In this document: positions 11,120-23,186 of the stretch, piece by piece
Layout of the letters: every line of letters begins with the position of its first letter
Position numbering within the stretch: the first letter of the stretch is position 1
Assembly (NCBI GenBank): GCA_000711775.1
Contig: ARYC01000075.1
Span: 62,001 to 126,000 of the forward strand
Reading direction: 5' to 3'
Source: Oxytricha trifallax
Lineage: Eukaryota; Ciliophora; Spirotrichea; Sporadotrichida; Oxytrichidae
Length of the DNA stretch: 64,000 nt
Program-made: the position numbers and the translations under genes
The notes under the pieces: model-generated
Told to the model about the DNA's origin: nothing
The model's input: the letters and a program-made list of their open reading frames with translations, nothing else
Database searches by the model: none

Positions 11120-11873
11120 ATATATTTTAATAGGACTTTACAGAAGATTTCACTTTATCGTAAAATACTTGCTCAGAAGATATTAAAGGAGCCTTAATGG
11201 ATGCTCTACTTAATTGAAATGTTTAAGTTTACATTCTATGGTCCTTAGGTAGTGAATAATCTGCTTTCTAGTATTAATCACAGGAGTTTAGATTACTGTT
11301 TACTCTGCAAAATATAATTAAATCTTGATGATGAATTAAAAAATGTTTTGTTAATTGACTGCTCTTTTTACTATTCATTTGATTTATTTACATCGATACT
11401 AAAGAATACTGAATCAATATCCATTTAGTATCTTTTTGCCTAAAATAATGAAAAAATTGCAATATTACTAGTCTATGAATTTAGATTGGGCAGTACTAGA
11501 TGGAAGAGATTTGGGAATTGATTAAGTCAAAGAAGCAAATCGATTATATGAGTTCATTTAATGATTTAAACATATAATAAAAATATTTCCAGTAATTTTA
11601 CTCATCATTAAGATTAAAAAAAAGACAAAAAATGGAGTAAGTAATTAATCTTAAAAAATATATAACAAAATTTATAATGCAATCAAGAATTTGAAAAGCA
11701 TTGGCAGCTCAACATAAAAAGAGCATCATATAAAAAGTAAAAAATACTTTTTTAGATTATCAAAAAGGTTGGTTCCTCCTTAGTAAGTGAACTTCATTGA
11801 CAAAAAAATATTTGTGAAAGAGAGATAAAGTGAATTAAGTTTTAGTATAGATTATTTTTGCCCCTATTGCTGA
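11120..11873 (+). CDS. Unknown protein, several coding pieces
   Basis: Not recognised. After a pyrimidine-rich CTTTTTAG acceptor-like site at about 11111 a frame of about 120 codons is open (MLYLIEMFKFTFYGPQ ... YEFRLGS). A one-base slip leads to MEEIWELIKSKKQID, and a final piece runs to the TGA at 11871-11873. The protein is Lys/Ile/Leu rich. The single-base slip fits a missing base near 11490. Confidence 0.4.
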
Positions 11874-11927
11874 AACTTATATATATTAAAAAAATATAAA
11901 GTGAAGTAGATTGAGCAGCAGATCTCT

Positions 11928-12262
11928 TCAATTAAATTTATTGAAGAGCGCTACTCTGATCCTTCGGCTAACTAGATATAAATTATTTAATACATTTTAG
12001 TATTAAATGTCCTTTGACTGGAGAGTCGCAATCAGCCCCTGGAATGTATATCTGATGTTTGGGAAGCTGCTTCTTAAAATAATAAACAATTCTCTGGAAG
12101 GGTAATTTTGCGATGAGAAGACTAGTGCATTCATTAAGTTATTATAGAGGGCTAGCTGTCCTGGCTTGAATTTGCGGTCAACTTTGGGAATTTAATATAG
12201 AATTTTCTTGGCTTAGCCTAGGAACTTACAATTGCCTTTCCCTTTTCTTGAACATTTAAATA
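11928..12262 (-). CDS. Unknown protein fragment
   Basis: Not recognised. About 110 codons, Lys-rich at first, then KVDRKFKPGQLALYNNLMNA and FIILRSSFPNIRYTFQGLIA with strong codon periodicity, ending at the TGA at 11928-11930. It may be a downstream part of the gene at 12531-13111, separated by about 270 bp of very AT-rich sequence that could be an IES. Confidence 0.5.
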
Positions 12263-12530
12263 GGAAATTATTCATTTTGAATAAAAAATACTAATCTTAA
12301 TTAATGAATTAAATATTTTTGAACTTCTATAAAAATATATTTTGCATTTTTATCTCTTCAATTAGACTTTCCAAATTGCTCATTTTCTATTTTCAAACTT
12401 ATTTAGTGTGAACTACAGACTGGTACGCATCCTTGAATAGTTTTTTTTAAATAAAATAATTCTATAATTGCTTTCCAATAATAATTTTTAAGTATTTTCT
12501 CCAAATATTCAACAGAAAAAGTATCATTAA

Positions 12531-13111
12531 TCATAATAATATTTATGCTGCTATTGACATATTAAGAAGAAAAATAATGAGTTATTTATTAATTAATTAA
12601 TCGTAAAGGCTTGCCAAGAAGTTTTCGGCTGCTTCTTGGAGCCCAATTAACTTATAAAAAGCTGCTCCTGGCGATTTTACGGACAAATCTAATATTATGT
12701 TTTAAGACCTTTAGCAATCTCTTTATCTCTCTAAGTGCTATCTTGCTTACAATTCTTTCTAATTATCAGTAGTTGAGCCTTGGGTTTCATCTTCCCTGAG
12801 CAGCCCTTGCAAGCTACTCTTGATGAGAGATTTGGTGGGCTATGCTGATGATAGTGAAGTTAAAGTGATTGCGGGCCTTAACTGGTCACTCTGTAGTTGG
12901 GGTTTGAAATCGAATTTGTCTGGATTGTCTCTGTGGAGCTAGCTTGAAATCTGCAGAGATTCTTGCCTTAAACTAAATATATTTCTTTCCCTTTTCCTGG
13001 TTGCATCTTTGACTTCGTTGATAAATAACTTATAAATTATAAAATATCTTCTGCTTAAATAGAATTTCTCAGGTTTTTTTAATATTATGAGTTAGATTTT
13101 GATTGGCTCAT
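12531..13111 (-). CDS. Unknown protein
   Basis: Not recognised. From an ATG at 13111 (MSQSKSNSQYQKN) coding moves into a frame that stays open for about 170 codons, with SSQLHRDNPDKFDFKPQLQ in the middle and KSPGAAFYKLIGLQEAAENF near the end, finishing at the TGA at 12531-12533. The middle is Ser/Gln/Leu rich and may be disordered; the end looks like a short helical domain. The frame change near 13050 is unexplained. Confidence 0.5.
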
Positions 13112-13528
13112 TTTGCAAACTTGTATCATCAAAAAGAATAAAGATAAAATTAGGGAAAACATTAACTTGAAATTAAAGTAATGTTGAAAATAAATATAAG
13201 TAATATTTATAAAAATTTCAATCAAACCTAACTTACTGAATCTTGTCTGAGTCTCAATAATCTTTTATTTATTTTGGAGTTAGTCTTAGGTCACTACAGA
13301 ATAAAAAGAAATTTAGAATTTAAAGAAATAGTAGAGTAGGAAAACTCAAAGAATGAGCATTAGACTGCTCACCTGATTTATGATACACATAATATAATCG
13401 AATAATCATCACAAAATATTATATAAATATATTAATAAGCGATAGATTATTAAGATGCAACTCTTATTTTCTTATATGCATGCAAATTCAAAATTCTAGT
13501 TCATTTAACTTGTCATGAATAAGTGTCA

Positions 13529-14643
13529 ATGATATATGATTATATATCGCATAGTGCGAATACAGCAAGGAATCAATGCCAGAATATGAGTTATTATCAA
13601 GGAAATATAATTTAAATATAGCGAGAAAAATGTCATATTTGTGAGAGTGAATGGAGTGAAAGATCTTTCACTGTCTGATTCATTTAAGATTGATAAATAT
13701 TCCACAATAATTATGCAAAAGTAACAAACATAAATATGTATATATCATTAGTATTAATTATTCACTTTTCAGAGTTAAAGTCGGAGAACTTCAGGATAAT
13801 TAAAATTCACAGGGTCTCGTACTGTTTATTACTTTAATAGATTCATAAGATAGTATTAGCCTTTGAAATTGAAAAAAACACTTTTAAAGAGAGATTTGTT
13901 GAACTTAGAAATCAAATTGACCATCACTTTGTCTTAGGGGTACTTCATATATCTTATATATTCACTAGACCTTTAGAAATGATCAGAATACTTCAAGATT
14001 AGAACACTCATATCAAATTCTCATTCATTGAAGATCTCTCATTCGTTCCAGATAAATTATCAGCACTTAGTCATTATGAGACAGTCATAATAAGATGCCC
14101 TTTATTGGATAAATATTAGTTTGATGTTGAAGTGAAATTCACTAATGATGTCGAGGAGACAAACAGAAATATTAAAATGCTTTGAAATATAATTTTGATT
14201 ATCTGGATTATGTAAATATAAATCTTTATATTGGATTTGAGAAGCCTATTGTAGCCATAGTGAATACCCACAAAAATTCACAATATCAACAAAATTATAC
14301 ATTTTACATAGTTATACTGAGGTTCCTTTGATAAGGTGGCTATGAGAAAAACCAAACTTACGAATATGCGATCCGATATGGATTGGAAATTTAATATGTA
14401 GTTTTAGAGCTACAGCTTGAATAATCAGAGAGAAGCTTTAACTTTATTATTTTAAAGGATGAAAATACAGGGTACTGTTATGACGAAGTGCTCATAAGAG
14501 AAAATGAATCACAACCATAAGTTAAGGCTTGCCTAAGTTATACACGATTTCGTAACTCAGTAAAAAAAAAGTACACTTAAAATAATTCCTAAAGAGCGAG
14601 ACTTAAGAAACCGAGCTAGTCTATGAACCAAGCGACATTTTGA
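13529..14643 (+). CDS. Unknown protein, about 350 residues, with frame slips
   Basis: Not recognised. The ATG at 13529 precedes a Cys pair (KCHICESEW). Strong coding follows: FKERFVELRNQIDHHFVLGV, SFIEDLSFVPDKLSALSHYE, then after a one-base slip near 14150 (GAGGAGAC, which would stay in frame as GAGGGAGAC) YNFDYLDYVNINLYIGFEKP, and finally a long open piece from 14330 to the TGA at 14641-14643. A TGA interrupts the frame just after the Cys pair. Confidence 0.5.
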
Positions 14644-14649
14644 AGCTAT

Positions 14650-15230
14650 ATGGATCAAACTTTTTAATGATTTGTTCATTGAAATTAGAGAAGTTTTTGT
14701 TTATAATTCTTATCGAAGACAATTCTCTTATATTTGCCAAGTCTGAGCTGGTCTTTTGAATTGTTTCTTAATAATAAAAAGCGTTCAATTTTTCAAAGAA
14801 AAAATTTTGAATTAATTATTACAATTTATTTCATTTTACATTTTATAAACACAAGCAAGAATCACGTTTCAATCCCTTCTGTGAAATAAATCTTCAATCA
14901 TTAGCTTCCACCATTTGTTCTGATGGGTATTTTGTCCACTATTGAATAATTTACCTACCATACTTTATCAATTGATGTAATGAAGGCATTTTAAGATAAG
15001 AATTAGAATATTGAAATGACTATAGAAATTAACGAGTTTTGATATCATTAATGAGATTTTTAATATTTAGATAATACTAAAACTCATCTTTCTTCTTTTA
15101 ACCGACTATTAATTCTACAAATAAAGATAAGTTCTAATAAGATATATGTTTGATGAATCATAAAATCTTAAATTAATATATTGAATATAAATGATTAAAA
15201 AATAGACACAAAATAGATTGCATCAACACT
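14650..15230. other. AT-rich spacer
   Basis: No convincing coding or repeat structure was seen. Confidence 0.4.
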
Positions 15231-15234
15231 TTCT

Positions 15235-16264
15235 TTGTTTAGATTCTAGTCCAGAAGCATTTCAACTTATAAATAAAAGTATTTGATTGAAACAAGTTAA
15301 TTAGATTATTTATATAAGATAATACAAAAGATCTTAAGATATTTAATGGTTCTTGGCTGATGCCCCAAATGAATAGAAATGCAAAATAAGAGCATGGTTA
15401 GTAAGATTATTTATACTCTAGGATTAAGTTTAGAGATACAATATAAGAATAATAATATTCAATCGTATTTTTTTTATTACTTAATCAAGAATTCCAAGAG
15501 CCCAATTCTTTGGCATTGATGAAATAGCAAATAAATCAATAGACTTACCTCAATTGATACCATCCTTAGATGATTTTAACTAGCCCATGTATGAGTTAGC
15601 CATAAAGAGAACTGATAATATCATATTTTATGATAATTTAGGTATTTTCAGTTCACCTAGAGTAGATTTTACATTTAAATACTGTGGAGCTCCAAATTTC
15701 AGAGTTCTCAATGGTAGTTTCCCCAAGTGACTTATAGAATCAAGGTAAATTTAAAAGATTATTAATTATTAATTAGAAAAACAAAGAGCGGATCAGATAG
15801 ATAATGGGAAAGAGAGAATGAAAAAGGATTATCATTATACTGAAGAGAATCCTGATAGGTTAATAAGAGAAATATATTAAATGCACTAAACTGCCTATTA
15901 TGTCTATAACAAACAATCTGACACTTAAATTATTGATGCCAGAGCTCAGTTGAGATTTCTTGGTAAAGTCGATATACCAAGAGCTGGCTTAAAAAAGGAC
16001 ATTTTCCCGGTGCTAAGAAAATTTTTTTCTATATGTTGATAAATCATGAAACCTAGACTTTCAAGACTGATAATGAGCTTGCTTAGTTGTTTCTCAAGTA
16101 AGACTTAGACACTACTTTGAGTACTATCACATTTTAAATAATTTTAATTAAAAACATATTTTGGATAAGGGTTGTCTGCCTGTGTTGTCAATTTCGGGTT
16201 AGAACTCTTATTAAATGAGGAAGAAATAATCCTAAATGATGGCTCTTGGACTGAATATGTATGA
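15235..16264 (+). CDS. Two-domain rhodanese, 3-mercaptopyruvate/thiosulfate sulfurtransferase-like
   Basis: This family transfers sulfur from mercaptopyruvate or thiosulfate to an acceptor, usually in mitochondria or cytosol. Motifs appear in family order: LKIFNGSWLMPQMNRNAKQE (about 15335-15395), RIPRAQFFGIDEIANKS (about 15488), NIIFYDNLGIFSSPRV, APNFRVLNGSFPK (about 15690); then the second domain IIDARAQLRFLGKVDIPRAG (about 15935), KKGHFPGAKKI, LINHETQTF, and after a 25-bp IES YFGQGLSACVVNFGLELL and NDGSWTEY (to 16258). The active-site loop Cys sits in SACVV only by position; the usual CGSGV-type Cys is replaced by FGQG. A TGA occupies the place of the conserved Trp after FPK (about 15728). 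A GTAAAT...TTAG segment (about 15746-15777) resembles an intron but leaves the frame one base off. A separate insert lies between the first two motifs (about 15395-15480). Confidence 0.8.
16133..16157. other. IES, 25 bp, in sulfurtransferase gene (pointer ACAT)
   Basis: ACAT occurs at 16129-16132 and 16154-16157. Removing 16133-16157 changes an out-of-frame junction into DTTLSTIT-YFGQGLSACV, the expected rhodanese sequence. Confidence 0.75.
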
Positions 16265-16685
16265 TAATATTATTTATTTGTTGAAGGTATATATAGAATT
16301 AACATCCAAAACCAGATTTTAAGAAAGGCGGTTTCATTTTAAACAGTAAATCTAATTATATGTGAGTTTAAAATTTATCATTTTTTATTATAGTAAACTT
16401 GAGGTGCTTGATCATATTGCAATTGTCAGAGGTATGCATTAATTTTTATTCCAAGTCATTCATTATAATTAGCTTTAATAGCTTAGAAAAGAAAAGAGAA
16501 TACGCATATTTACTGAAACACGTAATTTTATTTTCGATGATATTTATGCTATATTATACTTAAACCGATAATAAGCAAATATCTTAGCTTTGGATTACTA
16601 TCAAATCAGCTGTAAATCCTTTATTTTTTATTATAGCCTTAATTAAGTTAAAATTTAATCAGCAAGTTTTTAACGATAAAAATTC

Positions 16686-16860
16686 AATGCCACCTTTAAG
16701 AATTCACTAAAAAAGAAAGGAATTTGTGTGGATAGATGCAAATGAAGAAGAATTAAGATAGCAATTCAAGTAAATCAATTTTTTTATAATTTAAGCTTTT
16801 AGAACTTGTTGGATAAAAGATATGGCTTTGACTTGGTAAAAATTTTAAATATTAAGTGGT
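16686..16860 (+). CDS. Short unknown coding piece with intron
   Basis: ATG at 16686 reads MPPLRIHQKRKEFVWIDANE and continues across a GT...AG intron at 16770-16802 in frame. The 3' end is uncertain because the frame stays open into a hairpin. Not recognised. Confidence 0.35.
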
Positions 16861-16940
16861 TTTCAAAATTAATCAATTTTCATTAACCAAGTAATAATAT
16901 TAAACATAAATTATTTTGATTTGTCAAATTTAATTAGGTT

Positions 16941-16990
16941 ATGTAAGGCAATCGAGAAAAATTGCCGAGCTTTTGTCGATTGCCTTACAT
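16941..16990. repeat. Perfect 15-bp-stem hairpin
   Basis: ATGTAAGGCAATCGA (16941-16955) and its exact reverse complement (16976-16990) enclose a 20-nt loop. It stands out in GC content from its surroundings. Confidence 0.85.
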
Positions 16991-17573
16991 TTTGATAATT
17001 TTATAAGTATTTATATATATAAGTTAGAAATAATTTATTTTAAATATATAATAAGGATGATAGTTTTAATACATAAATGTAATTAAGTTAGTCAATAAAG
17101 TTTAGTTCATTTTATAAAAAAGTATTAACTTTTTGATTATACTCAATATTAATTTACTATATGATATTTTTCTATATATAATTGACTTATTTTTTAAATT
17201 GTACAGTCCTTAATAATGTAATATGTAATGTAATATCTACAATAAATTAAAATTAAAAATGGATAGAGTTTTTAGTCGTTATGGACTAATATTTACTCAT
17301 TAATTCAAAATTTACTCAAGCATTTCATCTTTTCGGAATAAATTATTGTTGCTTAAGTTAATGATTTTAAATAATATTTGTGTTATACTATATAATGAAT
17401 ATCAACTAAGAATAATAAATAAAATTATAGTGAATACTTAGAAATTTTTTTGATAAATACTACTATTTATTATTTTTTTTTTATAATATACAATTGTTCA
17501 TTAACTATCACTATATTATTAATAAAACCACCTATATTTTTGCAATTTTTACCAACTCTTCACAGCCAGCTTT

Positions 17574-19797
17574 GATGTTCCGAAGAGCAAATCCCTTACT
17601 TAGGCAAAACTTAAGTCCTGCTTTCTTGAGTGCACTTCAGGATTCCTAAAAGATTAAAAAGAAGATATACTTACCCAAGAATTCAGATGTAAACTTTATC
17701 GGTTTACTAATAGGACCTAAGGATCTCTATCAAAAAAAACTAGAAGAAGAGTCCGGTTGCAAGATTTCAATAAGAGGAATAAGTTCTTAAAAAGAGGGCT
17801 CAGCACCTTAACCAGATGACGAAGATGATATACCTGTTCTTGTGATTGTAGATTCAGTTGAGAATGTCAGAAACGTATAAAATGCAATTGAAAGAGTTGT
17901 TTTAGCAGATGATTCGACAAGATATAAGATAAGAGAAGTACAGCTAAGTGTTGCACCTACCTTACAAATGGATGATAGTATGATGGCACTTTGTGGTCCA
18001 CCATTACTTATGCTTATATTATTCCTGTTCCTAACGACTGTGTAGAATTTATTATAGCTATAAGTGGTGATACTATTAGCAAAAATGAAAATCCCTAATA
18101 GTAATCTAAAAAATGTCTTTATATAAGATTCACTAGACAAATATAAAAAAGCTTAGGAGATTATTAAGGATCAAAGGAGATCAAGTGATCCTCAAATTCT
18201 TTTTGGAAATGTAAATCCATTCCATAGACCACATCACAAGATTAAAGTTCAAGATAAATTTTTGGGTTTAATCATAGAAAAAAGTAGAATCTAAGAGATA
18301 TTGCTTAAAAAAGTAACACAAAGATTTTCGTTCCATATAAGAATAATGATCAAGGTCCAGAAGAGATAATCATAGAAACAGTTGGTGATCTTAAAAATAT
18401 CGAAATGGCCAGGTAGGAAATCCTTAATTTGATTCAGCGATACATAAATTAAAATAACGCAAGCAGCTTTGATTATTCAAGAATCCTTATGGAAGTGGAA
18501 TTGCCGTTTATACCAACAGAAGTTATCATCTGATGGTCAGCAATTAAATGGAGCAGTGCCTTATTCACTGAAATAAGAAAGTGGAAGTTATGAAATCAGT
18601 TTCATCACTGATAATCCCATGATTGCCTTAGCAAGCATGCAGTTAACAGTTGGTCTTATGTTGATCAAAACTACCCATATGGTAAGTATCAAATTTACTT
18701 AAACATTTAATGTTTAGGTTGTGGTTAAGATCGAGCATCAGATCACTCGACAACTGCAACCAATCCTTAATCTTATTCATATATCTCTGCCAATTATGGT
18801 TAAGAACCAGACTAATACTACAGCCAAATACTATGGTTAATATCCAGGTCCATGTTAGAAAGGCTAAGATTACAAACTACTAAAATTAATATAGATCATA
18901 AATTTTTTCAAATAAAAAATTATCTTAATTCATAAATTAACTAATTATAAATTCAATTTACTATATTATAATCAAAAATGAAAGATAACAAAATACACTA
19001 TACGAGTGTCTCTCTATGAGAAGCATGTTACTCCTTTAAATTCAAAGTAAATAATATTTGATATTATTCTATCATCTATCTTCTAATTGAGAAGTCTTTA
19101 CTTTTACTTATCTGTTACATTTTAATTAAATCACATATTATAGATTTTGGTTGCTAAAATTGCAAAAAGATAAAATTTATTTCATTTTCATCAAACTTAA
19201 GTCGTCGCTCTGTAACTTATCTCATACTTACATATAATATCAAGACTTTGAGCTTCACTAAGCAAGAACTGTTTAGGAAATTCATGAATTAATTAAAAAT
19301 ACATAATGCTAGTTTAAATTACTTTGCATACAAATTTTACAATATGATAACAAGCTTATAACTGCTTCATTTTTACTAATCTAATTATAAATTGATCTAT
19401 ATATATTTAAATAATGACAGTTTTTTTTATTTTACATGAAACAAATTTACCGATGTTTGGTATTTTATCAATATTATGAATAGCAACCATCTCCTTATTA
19501 TCAATACAATTCCAGAAAAAGATGTTGCTAAGTAAGCAAAGTCAAGTACCGGTGCTTCTTAACCAGACTAAGCACACCAAGATTACTATATATAGTAGTA
19601 TTATCAGCAATATTATGCAGGATAATATGGAGCTCCAGCAGGCAAACCACCTGCTGATTATAATGCATTATTAGCTGCAGTATTATGAAGGAGGAGATGC
19701 TGTCTTTGATTAGCCCAAACCAAATGCTGAGTAGCTACAAGCACTGCCTTCTTCTACTAACGATGCAAATAGAACTGATGGTATGATTAATTATTGA
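17574..19797 (+). CDS. Multi-KH RNA-binding protein (SF1/FUBP-like)
   Basis: KH domains bind single-stranded RNA or DNA. From the ATG at 17574 a basic leader leads to a first KH domain: NSDVNFIGLLIGPKDLYQKK then EEESGCKISIRG (17690-17790), and QPDDEDDIPVLVIVD, as in branch-point-binding protein SF1. A second KH starts at IIPVPNDCVEFIIAISGDTI (about 18010) and a third at KIKVQDKFLGLIIEKS (about 18240) with NTKIFVPYKNNDQGPEEIII. A GT...AG intron at 18682-18717 joins in frame, after which the tail is Tyr/Gly/Gln rich (YYGQYPG; QQYYQQYYAGQYGAPAG), as in FUBP-type proteins, ending at the TGA at 19795-19797. Frame changes between KH1 and KH2, inside KH3 and in the tail may be slips or small IESs. 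The GxxG loops of KH2 and KH3 are degenerate. Confidence 0.75.
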
Positions 19798-19799
19798 TG

Positions 19800-20400
19800 A
19801 TTTAATAAAAATATTTAAATTAATGCTTTTATAAAAAAAAGAACAAGTATGAGAGAAGATGAGATAGAAGTGATTTAATTAAAATTAAATGATGAAGGCA
19901 ATGAATCTTTATCCCCTTAAAAAAGGTAAATTATTTGATATTTATCTAAATAATTAAATATCTATAGACTTCTCAAAGAAAACATATTTCTTAAATTAAA
20001 AAATTTCCACTCATACTTGCAATTAATTATAATAAAATTGGCCATATTAATAAAGAAACTAAATAAATTTTAATGGATTAATTATGTATTTTAAAAATAC
20101 TTGATTGAAGTTAATATTTTTAAAAAACTTTTACATATCAAGGCCCGTTTCTATTAATAGGGTATCGCTTTGGCATGTAATCTCTTGAATACTAACTTCT
20201 AGTTTACTTTTGATGAGCAGTGGCTTTACTCGGCTACTTAACAAATATCAAGTTGACTTGCCTTGGATTACTAATAAATTAAAAAAATAACTTTAATTTT
20301 CTAAATTAGTTATTATATTTTATTTGTAGATTAAGTTTACCATTATCGTTTACTATGATTTATAGTTTAGATTCTTTCTTTTTTTCTATAAAGAAGCAGT
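19800..20400. other. Mostly non-coding, AT-rich
   Basis: A short acidic open piece near 19850-19925 (REDEIEVIQLKLNDEGNE) may be a last exon of the KH gene in another frame. The rest shows nothing supportable. Confidence 0.3.
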
Positions 20401-20900
20401 TCTAGTAGTTCTTTCCCCAGGGCCGCCTCGTTTATCATTTCCTTATTTATTATTGTTAGGTGTAGATGGATTAAACAATTAAAATAAATTAGAATCCATT
20501 TAAAGTTCAGCTCTCGACTTTTTATTTGCAGAATATACAATTGATACTTCCATGGTGGATTGAGGAAACTTTAATTGAAGACAAGCTTCTTTGAGCCAAA
20601 GCCCTAGAGTAAATAATTTACGAAGTTTTCATTGAAATCTTCCTCCTATTCTTTACATCTCAGATTAATGAGTCTTTCCCAGTCAGCACCCTCCTTAACG
20701 ATTCAGATGTAATTGGAGCTTCCTTACCAAACATTATGTTAAAAAACCACCTCCTTTACGAATTAAGGAACCTCCCTGTATTTTGTAGGAAAATGAGGAG
20801 GTATCAGAATATCTTTTCATGCTTTCCAATTAAGAAATTTAACCACTTTCTTCAAATCTTTTAGAATGAGATTTTTTCTCATTAAACTCTTTCTTTATAT
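20400..20900 (-). CDS. Possible unknown gene pieces
   Basis: On the minus strand several short stretches have coding character: KDILIPPHFPTKYREVPQFV (about 20830-20770), FGKEAPITSESLRRVLTGKD (about 20730-20670) and a Ser/Ile-rich piece near 20620-20520, in different frames. The plus strand is also open over the same span. I lean to the minus strand from codon periodicity. Not recognised. Confidence 0.3.
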
Positions 20901-21165
20901 TTTAAGCTTAACCATTTTAAGGATTTCACTTAAACCATAAAGTTGTAAAACTTCAACCTGATAGTATTTCAATAAAATCAAGCAAATCTTATAGAAAATG
21001 TCCAACCATCAAGGAAAAACTAGTCTTAGAAATGATAATTTCCTGTAATTGGTATAATATTACTGAAAAGTGCTAAAATCCAATCACTACATACATTTTA
21101 ATTAAGATTTTTTAACTTGAGAAGTGATAATAAAGTTTTTCAAGGTGCTCCATTAATAAAAGTTG

Positions 21166-21637
21166 GGGGGGAAGTTTCCTGCCCCAAAATTTTATATGCA
21201 CCCAAGGGGGAAGTTTCCTGCCACCAAAAAGGTAGTTTCCTGCCCCTTTCGGAAGTTTCCTGCCCCATGCATAAAAATATGTAATTTTTATAATTTTCAG
21301 AGAATCTTTATCATCAATTATGATATAGTAATTTTTATTTTAGCTTCTAATATCATTTCTACGTTGAAAATGAATTTAAATTTTAATGAAAATCACATTA
21401 AATATAAATAAAAAATAATTATTTTAGCCTCCTTATAATATATAATTTGACAAAGAACTATTACGTACCTTGAAAATTATAAATTAATAAAATTTGTTTA
21501 GTACATGGTAATAGTAATTGAAATTAAAATTTATTTGTTTCTAATATTTTTATTGCCAAACAACATAAAATTTAAAGTGGGGCAGGAAACTTCCGAAGAG
21601 GGCAGGAAAATATCTCGGAGCATGAAACTTCCTCCCC
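21166..21637. mobile_element. Short non-autonomous element, G-rich termini (copy 2)
   Basis: Same family as 5142-5652. The left end has a G run followed by GAAGTTTCCTGCC, with four variants of the GAAGTTTCCTGC unit within 100 bp; the right end has the inverse GGCAGGAAACTTCC and variants. Flanked by the 9-bp direct repeat TAAAAGTTG (21157-21165 and 21638-21646). Interior AT-rich. The open frame over its left end is produced by the repeats and is not a gene. Confidence 0.85.
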
Positions 21638-22059
21638 TAAAAGTTGTAAGACCTAGCCGTGTTTGTACAGACTAGGTAACTTGGGCTAATAAATGTTAAT
21701 ATATTTTTTATAAAATAGAGAATTTTAAAAAATTGATTAATTAAAATTCAAAAATTGAGTAATAGTTTGAATTAATTATATCTTGTACTTCTTCCATATT
21801 CTAAGTAAGTACTCTCTTACCACATTTTAGCCTTGCTCTCTGCAAAATCTTTGTTTTTACCTTCAGTGCCTATCCAGTTAGGTCAGCTAAAAAATAGAAA
21901 ATTTAAATATGTTTTTTGTAACTTACATTATTTGTGAGCGACACTTCACATTCCGATTAGATATTTTTTATTTTATCTAATATATGTTAATCAAATTGTT
22001 ATAATTCTCTTTTTCACTAAAAAATATATTATGAATATCTCTCATTTTTAAAGTCTTCT

Positions 22060-22622
22060 ATTAAAGAGACAAAAAACCAAAAGACTATATTTTCAGAGCA
22101 ATACATCAAAAGTACTTCTACTATAAAGTTTATACCTTAAAAATATCCAATATTAGTGAAAAATTTTGGAAAAGCATTCAGGACTCTTGATAGATTTTAT
22201 TGACGTTCTGTTGTACTTATGAAGGGATCGGAATTTGGAAAGGCTCTTCTATTTAAGTTTCACATCCTGAAGCAATCAAGACGCTAATACTAGATTTGAT
22301 TGTAAGCATTATATTATATTATTAAGTGTTGAACTTAGTTAATCTAAGATAGAGCTGTTTTTTCATACTCCATTTTTGAATAATTATTGGAAAATGAAAG
22401 CCAATTCATAGCTCTCTTGTAAGCATACATTTTACCTGATTAACCAAATCAATTTATGTCAACTGAATAATCTGACATTATGGTTTTCCTCCAAAGTAGT
22501 TCTTAATACTACTGAAAAATTCCATTAGAGTCATTTCTTTACATAATTAATGTTTATGCAAGTGAAATATTTCCTCTACTTAATTCTAAATAGCCAGTAA
22601 ATTAGACTTTCTTCATCTTGTG
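22060..22622 (+). CDS. Unknown helical protein pieces
   Basis: The best stretch, 22345-22622, reads SIFEQLLENESQFIALLQAY, MSTEQSDIMVFLQSSSQYY and ESFLYIINVYASEIFPLL with good periodicity, with one in-frame TGA before KIPLESF. Upstream (22160-22300) KNFGKAFRTLDRF and MKGSEFGKALLF lie in another frame. Alternating helices suggest a HEAT/ARM-like repeat protein, which I cannot confirm. Confidence 0.4.
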
Positions 22623-23186
22623 ATTGGTTTATATTGATTGTGTTGCTGTTTTCTACTATAAATCGTTAATAATAACTTAAGTTGTCTGAATGTGTAATAT
22701 CTCGACTGTTATATTAATATATATCGTGTCTGTTGTTTGATTGGCAAATTCTACTTTTATTCTGAAGATTAATTTTTCTAAACTTCGAATTATAATCTCT
22801 CTTTTTAATCGCTATTACTTTGTGTGATTTAATTCTATTATTTTAAAGCATCAATAGACGAGTCATCGCATAATTTAATTTAACGACTAATTGTAAAACT
22901 ATATCACTTTGTCTTAGACTGTTTTGACTCTTTATTTGGAATACTGGAGTGTGGACATCTTTCACAAAAAAGAATAAAAGCTAAATCTATTGATTTATTA
23001 TTTTTTAAGTTGATTGCTACTAATTTCGGTCATTCGCATCATAAGATGATCTTCAATTAGTGTGAGCTCCTTCAGTTCAAAGATTTTTAACACCATTATT
23101 TCCAAATATTGCAGTTACTTTTTTATTATTCTTGCATTTATGATTTTCCAATTCTACCATATGATTGAGTTAGTTGGTTATTAAAT

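Noticed and set aside
11990-12060. SP-RING-like reading (IKCPLTGE) on the plus strand
   Set aside because: No further zinc ligands follow, and the opposite strand shows much clearer coding periodicity.
21163-21411. An 82-codon plus-strand open frame with repeated KFPA-type words
   Set aside because: It is the translation of the terminal GAAGTTTCCTGC units of the short element.
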